Source: JANNSX01 sp041397825 (GTDB lineage Bacteria > Pseudomonadota > Alphaproteobacteria > Rhizobiales > Hyphomicrobiaceae). From it: 11,539 bases of DNA. The translations under genes and the position numbers were made by a program. Below are positions 1 to 6,547 of the stretch, piece after piece. The stretch covers positions 1 through 11,539 of the forward strand of contig JAWKVX010000010.1 in assembly GCA_041397825.1 (NCBI GenBank), written 5' to 3'. Within the stretch, counting starts at the first letter, position 1. Each line of letters begins with the position of its first letter. The notes beneath the pieces are model-generated. The model saw nothing but the letters and a program-made list of their open reading frames with translations. It did no database searches and had not been told where the DNA came from.

Positions 1-59
1 AACGTCATGAAGACATTGGAGAGCACGAGCATCAGGATCGGTTGCAAGGAGAGGGGCAT
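1..59 (-). CDS. DMT-like membrane protein, DUF486 family (5' end only)
   Basis: On the minus strand an ATG at 59 opens a frame that runs off the left edge after 19 complete codons. The N-terminus begins MPLSLQPILM and continues LVLSNVFMT. The stretch SNVFMT directly after a short hydrophobic run is the hallmark start of DUF486 proteins, small four-helix inner-membrane proteins related to the drug/metabolite transporter superfamily. Their substrate is not established. A purine-rich GTGGAG lies five bases before the start codon, supporting this start. The gene is divergent from the TerB-like gene at 207. Only the first membrane segment is visible, so the assignment rests on a short motif; the frame, ribosome binding site and motif agree. 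A chance open frame is the alternative. Confidence 0.65.
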   Translation of the reverse strand, partial: MPLSLQPILMLVLSNVFMT

Positions 60-132
60 GGGAGCTCCACGTCGGCGGGGCGAATCGGACCAGTGAGCCG
101 AGCTAGCGCCCTACGCTGTCGCCGCACAATGG

Positions 133-162
133 TTGTAACGCGCCCTCTTCCCCCTGTATGCT
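133..162 (+). promoter_or_regulatory. Candidate sigma-70-like promoter for the TerB-like gene
   Basis: TTGTAA (133-138) and TATGCT (157-162) are separated by 18 bases and would start transcription near 169, giving a leader of about 40 nt before the ATG at 207. The match to consensus is moderate and nothing else supports it, so treat it as a suggestion. Confidence 0.25.
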
Positions 163-206
163 GCGCTGCAATACGGATCGTCCCGGACGCGAAGGAGCCT
201 TGAACG

Positions 207-1112
207 ATGTTCGATGCCAGGAAGCTGCTCGATGCCATGGTGGCCGGCAACGCCCAGTCGGCCGATGCCGATCCCGCCAAGCCCAAGGACCTGTTCGGCG
301 ACCTCATGGGAAAGCTCCAGCAGGGAGCGGACAAGGCCGGCCTCGGCAATGCCGCCGAGATCGCCAAGCAGGTGCTCGGTCAGGCCACCTCGGGCGTGAA
401 GGAGGCCGCCGGCAAGGTCGAGCAGTCGACAGGCGCCGGCACGAAGCTGGACGAGCTCATCAAGCAACTGTCGGGTGGCCAAGGTGCCGGCGACCTCGTC
501 GCCAAGGCGAAAGAGATGATCGCCAAGAATCCGACCGCCGCGGGTGCGCTCGCCGGTGTGCTCGGCGGCGTGCTGCTCGGCACCAAGACCGGGCGCGGCC
601 TGACCTGGGACGCCGCCAAGCTCGGCGGTCTCGTGCTGGTCGGCGGCCTCGCCTACAAGGCCTATCAGAACTACAAGGCCGGCAAACCGGCGCTCGATGC
701 CGGCGGCACACCGGAAGCTGCGCCCTCCGGCTCGGGCTTCGAGGCCGAGCGGCAATCGAACGACGACGCGCTCCTCTATCTCCGCGCCATGATCGCGGCG
801 GCGGCGGCCGACGGGACCGTCGACGCCGATGAGCGCGCCCGCATCCTCGGAGGGCTCGAGCGCATCGGCATCGAGAGCGAGGCCGCGACCTTCCTCGATG
901 CCGAGTTCGCACGCCCGGCCTCGCCCTCAGAGCTCGCCGCCCAGGCCCGCACAGCCGAGACGAGGGCCCAGGTCTACACGGCGGCGCGCATGACGATCGA
1001 TCCTGATCAGCCGTCCGAACGGCATTGGCTCGCGAGCCTTGCCGGTGCGCTTGGTCTCGATCCGGGACTGGTCGGCCATATCGACGCCGAGGTCGGCCGG
1101 GTCAGGGTCTAG
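207..1112 (+). CDS. DUF533 / TerB-like protein (YebE family)
   Basis: This 301-residue protein has the layout of DUF533 proteins such as E. coli YebE. A hydrophilic, amphipathic-looking N-terminal half (about 1-110) is followed by a glycine/alanine-rich hydrophobic stretch (about 112-153, ending GGLAYKAYQNYK). A low-complexity linker (160-182) then leads to a TerB-like helical domain (about 185-300). That domain carries the acidic signature A-D-G-T-V-D-A-D-E at 201-209, the position where TerB proteins bind metal. TerB relatives are associated with tellurite resistance and envelope stress, but the function of DUF533 members is not settled. AAGGAG lies about ten bases before the ATG. It is longer than YebE because of the extended N-terminal half. 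Family membership is well supported; the role is unknown. The gene stands alone, convergent with the cupin gene and sharing its terminator. Confidence 0.85.
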   Translation: MFDARKLLDAMVAGNAQSADADPAKPKDLFGDLMGKLQQGADKAGLGNAAEIAKQVLGQATSGVKEAAGKVEQSTGAGTKLDELIKQLSGGQGAGDLVAKAKEMIAKNPTAAGALAGVLGGVLLGTKTGRGLTWDAAKLGGLVLVGGLAYKAYQNYKAGKPALDAGGTPEAAPSGSGFEAERQSNDDALLYLRAMIAAAAADGTVDADERARILGGLERIGIESEAATFLDAEFARPASPSELAAQARTAETRAQVYTAARMTIDPDQPSERHWLASLAGALGLDPGLVGHIDAEVGRVRV

Positions 1113-1123
1113 CTCGAACGAAA

Positions 1124-1148
1124 CGGGAGGCGATGATCTCGCCTCCCG
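1124..1148. terminator. Bidirectional hairpin terminator between convergent genes
   Basis: CGGGAGGCGA (1124-1133) and TCGCCTCCCG (1139-1148) are perfect reverse complements: a 10-bp GC-rich stem with a 5-nt loop. It sits 11 nt after the TerB-like stop and 33 nt after the cupin stop. Read on the minus strand the stem is followed directly by TTTCGTT, a usable U-tract, so it best fits the cupin transcript. On the plus strand the following sequence is less T-rich, so termination there is probably weaker. Confidence 0.75.
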
Positions 1149-1181
1149 ACGGCCGCTCGATTGTTCAAATGCCGAGCTCGG

Positions 1182-1964
1182 CTATTCGGCCGCCTCGGAT
1201 TTCGCGGCCTTTTCCTTCTCGAGGAAGATACAGTAGATCTTCTTCACATCCTCAGAGCATTTCCAACCGAACAGTGCGCCCTTCGGAACGAAGAGCGTAT
1301 CACCGGCCTTGAAGACCTCCTCGCGGCCCTTGCCGTCGCTGATCGTCACCTTGCCCGACAGGATGTGCATGAGCTCGTGGCGCGGGAAGGGGATGACCTT
1401 GCGCTCATAGGCGGTCGTCGACCAGAGGCCGACCGTCCACTGGCCGGTCGGATCGGCGAAGAGCAGATTCTCCTGCCACTTGGGCTGCGCGCCGACGACG
1501 AGCTTCGGATCGGGGCCCTCCGAGGGCGAGAGCGTCGCCGTGGTGTCGACCTTGACGGCACGGAGCTTGGCGGCATCCTTCGGCTGTGTGCCCGAGGCGT
1601 CGTCCCAGATGACATAGTATTTCTTGACGTTGCCCGGCTGTTTCCACTGGCAGAGCGTGCCTTTCGGAATGAAGAAGCTCTCGCCGGCCTTGACGGTGAG
1701 CTCGGTGCCATCCTTGTGCACGATGGTGACACTGCCTTCGAGCAGCGTCATGAATTCGTGCACCGACCAGGCATCCATCTTGCCGGTCATCGGCGTGCAG
1801 GCCCAGACGCCGGCCGACATGCCGGTCGCCTTCTCGTCGAGGTAGCCGTAGCCGGTCTGCTGCGGCGTGCCGCTCTCGAGGCCTTCGGCCGGCAACCCAC
1901 CCCAATCCTCGAGGCCTTTGCCTTTGGGGCCATTCGGCTCCATGCGATGGAAGATGGCGGTCAT
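1182..1964 (-). CDS. Two-domain (bicupin) cupin protein
   Basis: This 260-residue protein consists of two tandem cupin folds. The first spans about residues 53-120 (core H-E-F-M-T-L-L-E-G at 69-77, then F-F-I-P-K-G-T at 97-103). The second spans about 175-248 (core H-E-L-M-H-I-L-S-G at 196-204, then L-F-V-P-K-G-A at 224-230). The halves match nearly position for position, including W-K and V-K-K-x-Y near each domain end, so they look like an internal duplication. Both resemble the Cupin_3/DUF861 type, where a Trp stands in place of the second-motif His. The usual HxH metal triad is absent, so enzymatic activity is uncertain and no substrate can be named. The start at 1964 is preceded by GAGAGGAG at good spacing. 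A longer frame to 2078 exists but lacks a ribosome binding site and adds a low-complexity, non-family extension. Confidence 0.85.
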   Translation of the reverse strand: MTAIFHRMEPNGPKGKGLEDWGGLPAEGLESGTPQQTGYGYLDEKATGMSAGVWACTPMTGKMDAWSVHEFMTLLEGSVTIVHKDGTELTVKAGESFFIPKGTLCQWKQPGNVKKYYVIWDDASGTQPKDAAKLRAVKVDTTATLSPSEGPDPKLVVGAQPKWQENLLFADPTGQWTVGLWSTTAYERKVIPFPRHELMHILSGKVTISDGKGREEVFKAGDTLFVPKGALFGWKCSEDVKKIYCIFLEKEKAAKSEAAE

Positions 1965-2113
1965 GGGGTGCTCCTCTCGTATTGATGAACTCTCTAGTAG
2001 CGTAGCATGCCGGAGACACCGGAGGTAAGGGCGGCCGTCATGGAAGCCTTGCCACTGGGGCCTCCGGTCGGGCAGCATGCGCCGGGTCAGCGACGAAGCA
2101 GGGAAAGCGGACG

Positions 2114-2782
2114 GTGCAGCGCCTCGTCGATCGAGCCCCGACCCGACGCCATCGCCCCGCGAGCCGGTCGGCGACGCTGTTGCTCACCGCCTTCGGCCCC
2201 TTTCCAGGCGTGCCATCGAACCAATCGAAGCATCTCGTTGCCCGTCTGGCAGCGCTTGCCCGGCAGCGTTGGTCCCGGCTGCACGTGGCCACGCTGTTGC
2301 TTCCCACCGAATGGGTGCGAGCGCCCTTGCTGATCGAGGTCGCGCTCGACCGCTGGCAGCCCGACGTGGCGCTGCATTTCGGCGTCTCCGGTGCCGCATC
2401 CGGGTTCGATGTCGAATGGCTGGCCGAGAACCGGTCGCGGCCGCTCCGCGATGCTTGCGGCCGGCTGCCCGAGCTGCCGCATCTCGATCCGGAGGCCGGA
2501 CGGCACATGACGGGCCGCAGGCCGGCCCACCAGATCCACCGCCATCTCCGACAGAACGGTCATAGCTGCCGGCTGTCGCACGATGCGGGACGGTACCTCT
2601 GTAATGCCGTTTACTATCATTCGCTGCGGCATGCGCGCCTGCATGCTCCGGACCGCATGGTTGCTTTCGTGCACATCCCAAAGCGGCTCCGGGTCGAGTT
2701 GCATCTCCGAGGCGCGATGCGGGCGGTCGAGGCCGCCCTTGCCGCCGGTGGGCCTGCCCTGGCACGCCGCTTGCGGTCGTAG
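2114..2782 (+). CDS. pcp: Pyroglutamyl-peptidase I (pyrrolidone-carboxylate peptidase, C15)
   Basis: This cytosolic cysteine peptidase family removes N-terminal pyroglutamate from peptides. All three catalytic residues are visible: Glu101 in F-D-V-E-W, Cys163 in D-A-G-R-Y-L-C-N, and His187 in F-V-H-I-P. Their spacing (62 and 24 residues) matches the classic Glu81/Cys144/His168 arrangement of Bacillus enzymes. The N-terminal signature T-A-F-G-P-F-P-G with N-Q-S lies at 25-38. At 222 residues it is about normal length, with an N-terminal extension of about 20 residues. The only ATG, GTG or TTG start in frame upstream of the core is the GTG at 2114, preceded by a weak AGGGAAAG; a start near the core at a TTG cannot be excluded. 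It leads a co-directional run, 20 nt before the Tat-exported protein gene, and may share its transcript. Confidence 0.85.
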   Translation: MQRLVDRAPTRRHRPASRSATLLLTAFGPFPGVPSNQSKHLVARLAALARQRWSRLHVATLLLPTEWVRAPLLIEVALDRWQPDVALHFGVSGAASGFDVEWLAENRSRPLRDACGRLPELPHLDPEAGRHMTGRRPAHQIHRHLRQNGHSCRLSHDAGRYLCNAVYYHSLRHARLHAPDRMVAFVHIPKRLRVELHLRGAMRAVEAALAAGGPALARRLRS

Positions 2783-2802
2783 GCATCCGGAGGACCGAAA
2801 TC

Positions 2803-4182
2803 ATGGACACCATGAGACGCCAGCTGCTGGGTGCCGGCCTCGCCCTCGGCGCGGGAACGGTCGCCCTTGCGGCCGGACCGAGGCCGGCTACGGCAGCGCC
2901 GACCGGCCTCGGTGCCAGTTTGGCGGCCTTCGGTGTTGAGCCGGCGAGCAATGCCGATCAGTCGAAGGCCGTCCAGCAGGCGATCGATCAGACCGCGGAG
3001 ACCGGCACGGCCCTGCTCGTGCCGCCCGGCCGCTATGTCGTGCATGACCTCACGCTCCGTCCGGGGTCGGCCCTGATCGGCATCGAGGGTCTCAGCCGCC
3101 TCGTCCTCGGCAGGAGCGGCGCGACACTCCTGACGGGGGACGGCGCGACCGGCCTCCGGCTCGATGGGCTGGTGCTGGACGGAGCCGGGCAGGCGCTCGA
3201 TCCTGCGAAGGCCGACGGTCTGCTGTCGCTCGGCAACTCGGACGCCATCTCGCTCCGCCGCCTGATCCTCGAGAACAGCCTGCTCAACGGCGTCTCGCTT
3301 CGCCGCTGCTCCGGCCAGTTGGCGGACTCGGCCGTCCAGGGCGCTGCCAACACGGCCATATTCGCCCTCGACAGCAGGGGTCTGGAGATTGCTCACAACC
3401 GCGTCGAGCGGATCGGTAACAACGGCATTCAGGTCTGGCGGTCGGAGCCCGGGGAAGACGGCTCGACGATCATCGGCAATCGCATCGGCCGGATCGAGGC
3501 CCGTGCCGGCGGCACCGGCGAGAACGGCAACGGCATCAATCTGTTCCGGGCCGCCTCGGTTCTTGTCTCCGGTAACCGTATCACCGACTGCGCCTTCTCC
3601 GCCGTTCGCGCCAACCAGAGCAGCAACGCGCAGATGATCGCCAACTCCTGCGAGCGCATCGGCGAGGTCGCTCTCTATGCGGAGTTCGGCTTCGAGGGCG
3701 TCGTCATCTCCTCGAACCTCGTCGACAACGCCGCCCAAGGCATCTCGGTGACGAACTTCAACGAGGGCGGCCGGCTTGCCGTCGTCTCGGCAAATCTGGT
3801 GCGCAATCTCTTCCGCCGGGAGGAGAGCGAAGACAAGCGAGGCGTCGGCATCTCGGTCGAGGCCGATGCCAGCGTCACCGGCAACGTCGTCGAGAGCGCT
3901 CCGACCGCCGGCATCCTCGTCGGCTGGGGCGCCTTCAAGCGCGACGTCGCCGTGATCGGCAATTTGGTGCGCAAGGCCAAGGTCGGCATCGGCATCGCCT
4001 CCGATCCGGAGGGCGGCCTCGTCTTCGTCTCCCAGAACATGATCGCCGCCTCGGCCGACGGCGCCATCCGTGCCCTCGATGGTCTCGATCCGATCGGCCC
4101 CGATCTCACTCGGGCAAGCGCCGAGGCTTATCCGAACTTCGCCATCCTCGCCAATGTGGCGACCGGTGGCGCCCTCGATTGA
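2803..4182 (+). CDS. Tat-exported beta-helix repeat protein, TIGR03808 family
   Basis: This 459-residue protein starts with a twin-arginine signal: M-R-R-Q-L-L-G at residues 4-10, a hydrophobic alanine/glycine core, and a likely A-T-A cleavage site at 29-31. It should therefore be exported folded to the periplasm. The mature part opens with a pectate-lyase-superfamily-like segment (F-G-V-E-P-A-S-N-A-D-Q-S then A-V-Q-Q-A-I-D, then P-P-G-R-Y-V). It continues as many short repeats of the form x-I-x-x-N-x-I/V followed by G-I, the pattern of a right-handed parallel beta-helix. This matches the TIGR03808 family of Tat-translocated repetitive proteins, known mainly from Rhizobiales and of unknown function. 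No polysaccharide-lyase catalytic set is evident to me, so no enzyme activity is claimed. GGAGGA (2789-2794) is eight bases before the chosen ATG; a second ATG at 2812 is possible. Confidence 0.88.
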   Translation: MDTMRRQLLGAGLALGAGTVALAAGPRPATAAPTGLGASLAAFGVEPASNADQSKAVQQAIDQTAETGTALLVPPGRYVVHDLTLRPGSALIGIEGLSRLVLGRSGATLLTGDGATGLRLDGLVLDGAGQALDPAKADGLLSLGNSDAISLRRLILENSLLNGVSLRRCSGQLADSAVQGAANTAIFALDSRGLEIAHNRVERIGNNGIQVWRSEPGEDGSTIIGNRIGRIEARAGGTGENGNGINLFRAASVLVSGNRITDCAFSAVRANQSSNAQMIANSCERIGEVALYAEFGFEGVVISSNLVDNAAQGISVTNFNEGGRLAVVSANLVRNLFRREESEDKRGVGISVEADASVTGNVVESAPTAGILVGWGAFKRDVAVIGNLVRKAKVGIGIASDPEGGLVFVSQNMIAASADGAIRALDGLDPIGPDLTRASAEAYPNFAILANVATGGALD

Positions 4183-4246
4183 CCCGCAGGCCCGATCGGG
4201 GAAGGATTGCTCCGACCGTCGTCAACGCGAGATCGGGAGGCCGTTC

Positions 4247-5497
4247 GTGGACCGCTACAGCGCCATCAGGGCGAGCATCGACTGGGAACAGCCCTTCCCG
4301 CCAGAGGAATACGCTGCCCGCCGCGCCCGCGTCCGCCAGGCGCTGGCGAGCCAGGGCTTCGATGCGATCTATGTGACGAGCCCGCCCGATCTCTGCTGGC
4401 TCACCGGCTACGACATGAGCTGGTTTCATCTCCGCTGCCTGACGGGTCTTCTCGTTCGGGCTGGAGACGATCGGGCCACGATGTTCGACTACGTGACGCA
4501 CGAGGCGGTCGCCGCCGCGACGCCAGAGATCGGGGATATCGTGTGGTTTCGGGAAAGCGGGGAGCCGAGCGGCACGGCGGGACGGACGGTCGAGAAGGAC
4601 GCCGCCATCATTGCCTCGCACTTGAGCAAGTCCGGATTGAAGGGTGGCCGGATCGCCATCCAGCGTATGGGCTTCTCGCCGCATGCCTCGACGCTCCAGA
4701 CGCTGGAGGCACAGCTCGATGCCTCCGGCATGGCGACCGGCGACGGTACGGTGCTCGTCGAGCGCCTCCGGGCCGTCAAATCCCCGCGAGAGATGGCCGT
4801 GATGTGGAAGGCCGCTGAGATCGCCGATATCGGCATGGCCGCCGCGCGCGACATGATCCGTCCCGGCACGCGTGAGACCGACATCGAGGCCGCCGCCGTC
4901 TCCGCCATGATGCGGGAAGGCGGAGGCTACCCGGCCCTGCGCACCATGATCGGCTCCGGTCCGCGCTCCGGCACGCGACACAGCCCGCCCTCGCACCGCA
5001 GGCTCGCCGAGGGCGACCTCGTCTATGTGGATTTCTCGGGCTGCCTCCACCGCTATCACGTCAACATCGTCCGGACCTTTTCCGTCGGCGCGCCCGATCC
5101 GCGCATCGCACACATGCTGGAGAAGGGCGATGGGTCGATCGCGATCCTACAGCAGGCCGCCAGGCGGAAGGGCGCCAGGCTCTCCGATCTGCAGAAGGCC
5201 GCCGATGCCTACGCCGTCGAGCAGGGTCTGATGCCGCGCGCCTGGTTCGTCGGCGGCTACCTGATGGGGTTGTGCATCCCGCCGGACTGGGTCGGCAACT
5301 ACTGGGTCGGACCGCGCTTCGGCATGGACGACATCCCGCTCGAGCCGGGCGTCGTCTTCAATTTCGAGAACCAGTTCGACCCGCTGCCGGAGTGGGGCAT
5401 CAACTCGGGCGTCGCCTATATCGAGACGCTGATGATGACGGAGGCCGGCCTCGAGGTGATGTCGAGGCTGCCGCGGACCATTATCGCCTGCCCCTGA
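4247..5497 (+). CDS. M24 (creatinase/aminopeptidase P fold) hydrolase with altered metal site
   Basis: The protein has 416 residues. A creatinase-type N-terminal domain (about 18-155, with E-Y-A-A-R-R and W-L-T-G-Y) precedes a pita-bread M24 domain (about 175-410). The catalytic-type His is present (H245 in T-R-H-S-P-P), as are metal ligand Asp262 (V-Y-V-D-F) and Glu374 and Glu393. The second Asp ligand is Asn273 (V-N-I-V-R-T-F), and the usual His of G-H-G-x-G is Tyr338 (G-G-Y-L-M-G). From memory, the pattern R-Y-H...R-T with G-Y-x-x-G...P-P-D-W recurs in an M24 subgroup near ectoine hydrolase, so the product is likelier an amide/C-N hydrolase than a true dinuclear-metal aminopeptidase; the substrate is unknown. 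The GTG at 4247 has GGGAGG six bases upstream. Extending to 4070 would overlap the preceding gene, has no ribosome binding site and adds unrelated residues. Confidence 0.82.
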   Translation: MDRYSAIRASIDWEQPFPPEEYAARRARVRQALASQGFDAIYVTSPPDLCWLTGYDMSWFHLRCLTGLLVRAGDDRATMFDYVTHEAVAAATPEIGDIVWFRESGEPSGTAGRTVEKDAAIIASHLSKSGLKGGRIAIQRMGFSPHASTLQTLEAQLDASGMATGDGTVLVERLRAVKSPREMAVMWKAAEIADIGMAAARDMIRPGTRETDIEAAAVSAMMREGGGYPALRTMIGSGPRSGTRHSPPSHRRLAEGDLVYVDFSGCLHRYHVNIVRTFSVGAPDPRIAHMLEKGDGSIAILQQAARRKGARLSDLQKAADAYAVEQGLMPRAWFVGGYLMGLCIPPDWVGNYWVGPRFGMDDIPLEPGVVFNFENQFDPLPEWGINSGVAYIETLMMTEAGLEVMSRLPRTIIACP

Positions 5498-5511
5498 CGA
5501 TCGGAAGGGGC

Positions 5512-6540
5512 TCAGCCCCCCAATCGCTGCAACCTCTCCATCTCCGCCAGTAGGGCCGCGGCCGGCCGGATCTCGCCGACCGTCACGCCACGGACATTCT
5601 TGACGGGCGGACGCGCCAGACGGCCGAACTCTGTCGCATACTCGCCGACCAGCCCGGCCAGCACGGCTGAGATTGCACATTCGGCGGCCCGTCCGCTGCC
5701 GTCGTCGATCTTGAGCGCGATGCCGATGGCCCGATCCGGGATGACGCCGCAGTAGACGCCCTCCGCTCCGGTCTTGACGAAGACATTGCCGTCGGCGAGG
5801 TGCATGAGGCGTGTGTCGAGCCGCCCCTCACCAGCGACGAAGTCCGGCTCGCGCATCGTCGCATCGAGCAATCGGCGGGCGGCGAGTCGGCGCTCCGCAG
5901 GGACGCCTTCTCCGGAGGCCAGCCGCACGAAAGCCCGCGCCAGGCCGTCGAGCGGTAGCGCCCAGGTCGGCACCGAGCAGCCGTCGATGGCAGTCGCCTC
6001 GGCGGCGATCCGATGGCCGGTCAGCCCCTCGACGATGGCGCGAATGCGCTGCTGGACGGGATGCAGGGGCGCGACGTACCCCGCCGTCGGCTCACCCAGA
6101 TGACGTGCTACGGCGAGCATGCCGGCGTGCTTGCCGGAGCAGTTGTTGTGAAGCGCACTCGGCGCCTGATGCGCCTCGATGAGCGCGCGGCCAGCGCCGC
6201 TGCCGATCGGCGCGTGTGCGCCGCATTCGAGCGCCTCGGGGGTAAGACCGGCACGCTGGAGCATGCTCCGCGCCAGATCGACATGGCGCGGCTCGCCGGA
6301 GTGGGAGGCGCAGGCAAGCGCCAGCTCCCGGTCGCCAAAGCCGAAGGCATCGGCGGCGCCCGTCTCGACCAGCGGCAGGGCCTGCAGCAGCTTGATCGCC
6401 GAACGAGGGTAGACGGGTCGTTCCACATCGCCGAGCGCGAGCATCGTCCGGCCGTCCGGCCCCACGACCGCGACCGCGCCCCGATGGGCGCTTTCCACCA
6501 GCCGACCGCGCGTGACCTCGACGAGGATGGGATCTGTCAT
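5512..6540 (-). CDS. L-asparaginase, Asparaginase_II family (Rhizobium etli type)
   Basis: This 342-residue cytosolic enzyme should hydrolyse L-asparagine to aspartate and ammonia. It belongs to the R. etli-type family (PF06089), unrelated to E. coli AnsA/AnsB and built on a serine-beta-lactamase-like fold. Active-site motifs are all visible: Ser47-x-x-Lys50 (P-R-S-A-I-K), Cys134/Lys137 (N-N-C-S-G-K-H), Asp186/Cys188 (D-G-C-S), and a further Cys264 (V-Y-C-G-V). In characterised rhizobial members the S-x-x-K pair supplies the nucleophile and the Cys/Lys/Asp cluster binds zinc. The ATG at 6540 follows the transporter stop by only 7 nt and has no good ribosome binding site of its own, so translation is probably coupled to the upstream gene. 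An alternative in-frame start at 6576 lies within the transporter gene and adds non-family residues. Confidence 0.88.
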   Translation of the reverse strand: MTDPILVEVTRGRLVESAHRGAVAVVGPDGRTMLALGDVERPVYPRSAIKLLQALPLVETGAADAFGFGDRELALACASHSGEPRHVDLARSMLQRAGLTPEALECGAHAPIGSGAGRALIEAHQAPSALHNNCSGKHAGMLAVARHLGEPTAGYVAPLHPVQQRIRAIVEGLTGHRIAAEATAIDGCSVPTWALPLDGLARAFVRLASGEGVPAERRLAARRLLDATMREPDFVAGEGRLDTRLMHLADGNVFVKTGAEGVYCGVIPDRAIGIALKIDDGSGRAAECAISAVLAGLVGEYATEFGRLARPPVKNVRGVTVGEIRPAAALLAEMERLQRLGG

Positions 6541-6547
6541 CGGTAAA

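Noticed and set aside
2021..2042. Strong GGAGGT followed by an ATG at 2040, suggesting a gene before the pyroglutamyl peptidase
   Set aside because: Spacing is too long (about 13 bases), the frame differs from that of the peptidase, and its translation overlaps the peptidase core without any family signal.
2617..3738. Minus-strand open frame of 373 codons opposite the Tat-exported protein
   Set aside because: No ribosome binding site, no recognisable family, and it runs through two well-supported plus-strand genes.
4191..4200. CCCGATCGGG palindrome between the Tat-exported protein and the M24 gene
   Set aside because: Ten-base GC-rich palindromes are common in such DNA, and no promoter elements or second copy are placed around it.
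5507..5519. GGGGC-TCA-GCCCC hairpin between the convergent M24 and asparaginase genes
   Set aside because: Only a 5-bp stem with a 3-nt loop overlapping the asparaginase stop codon and no T-run; too weak to call a terminator.
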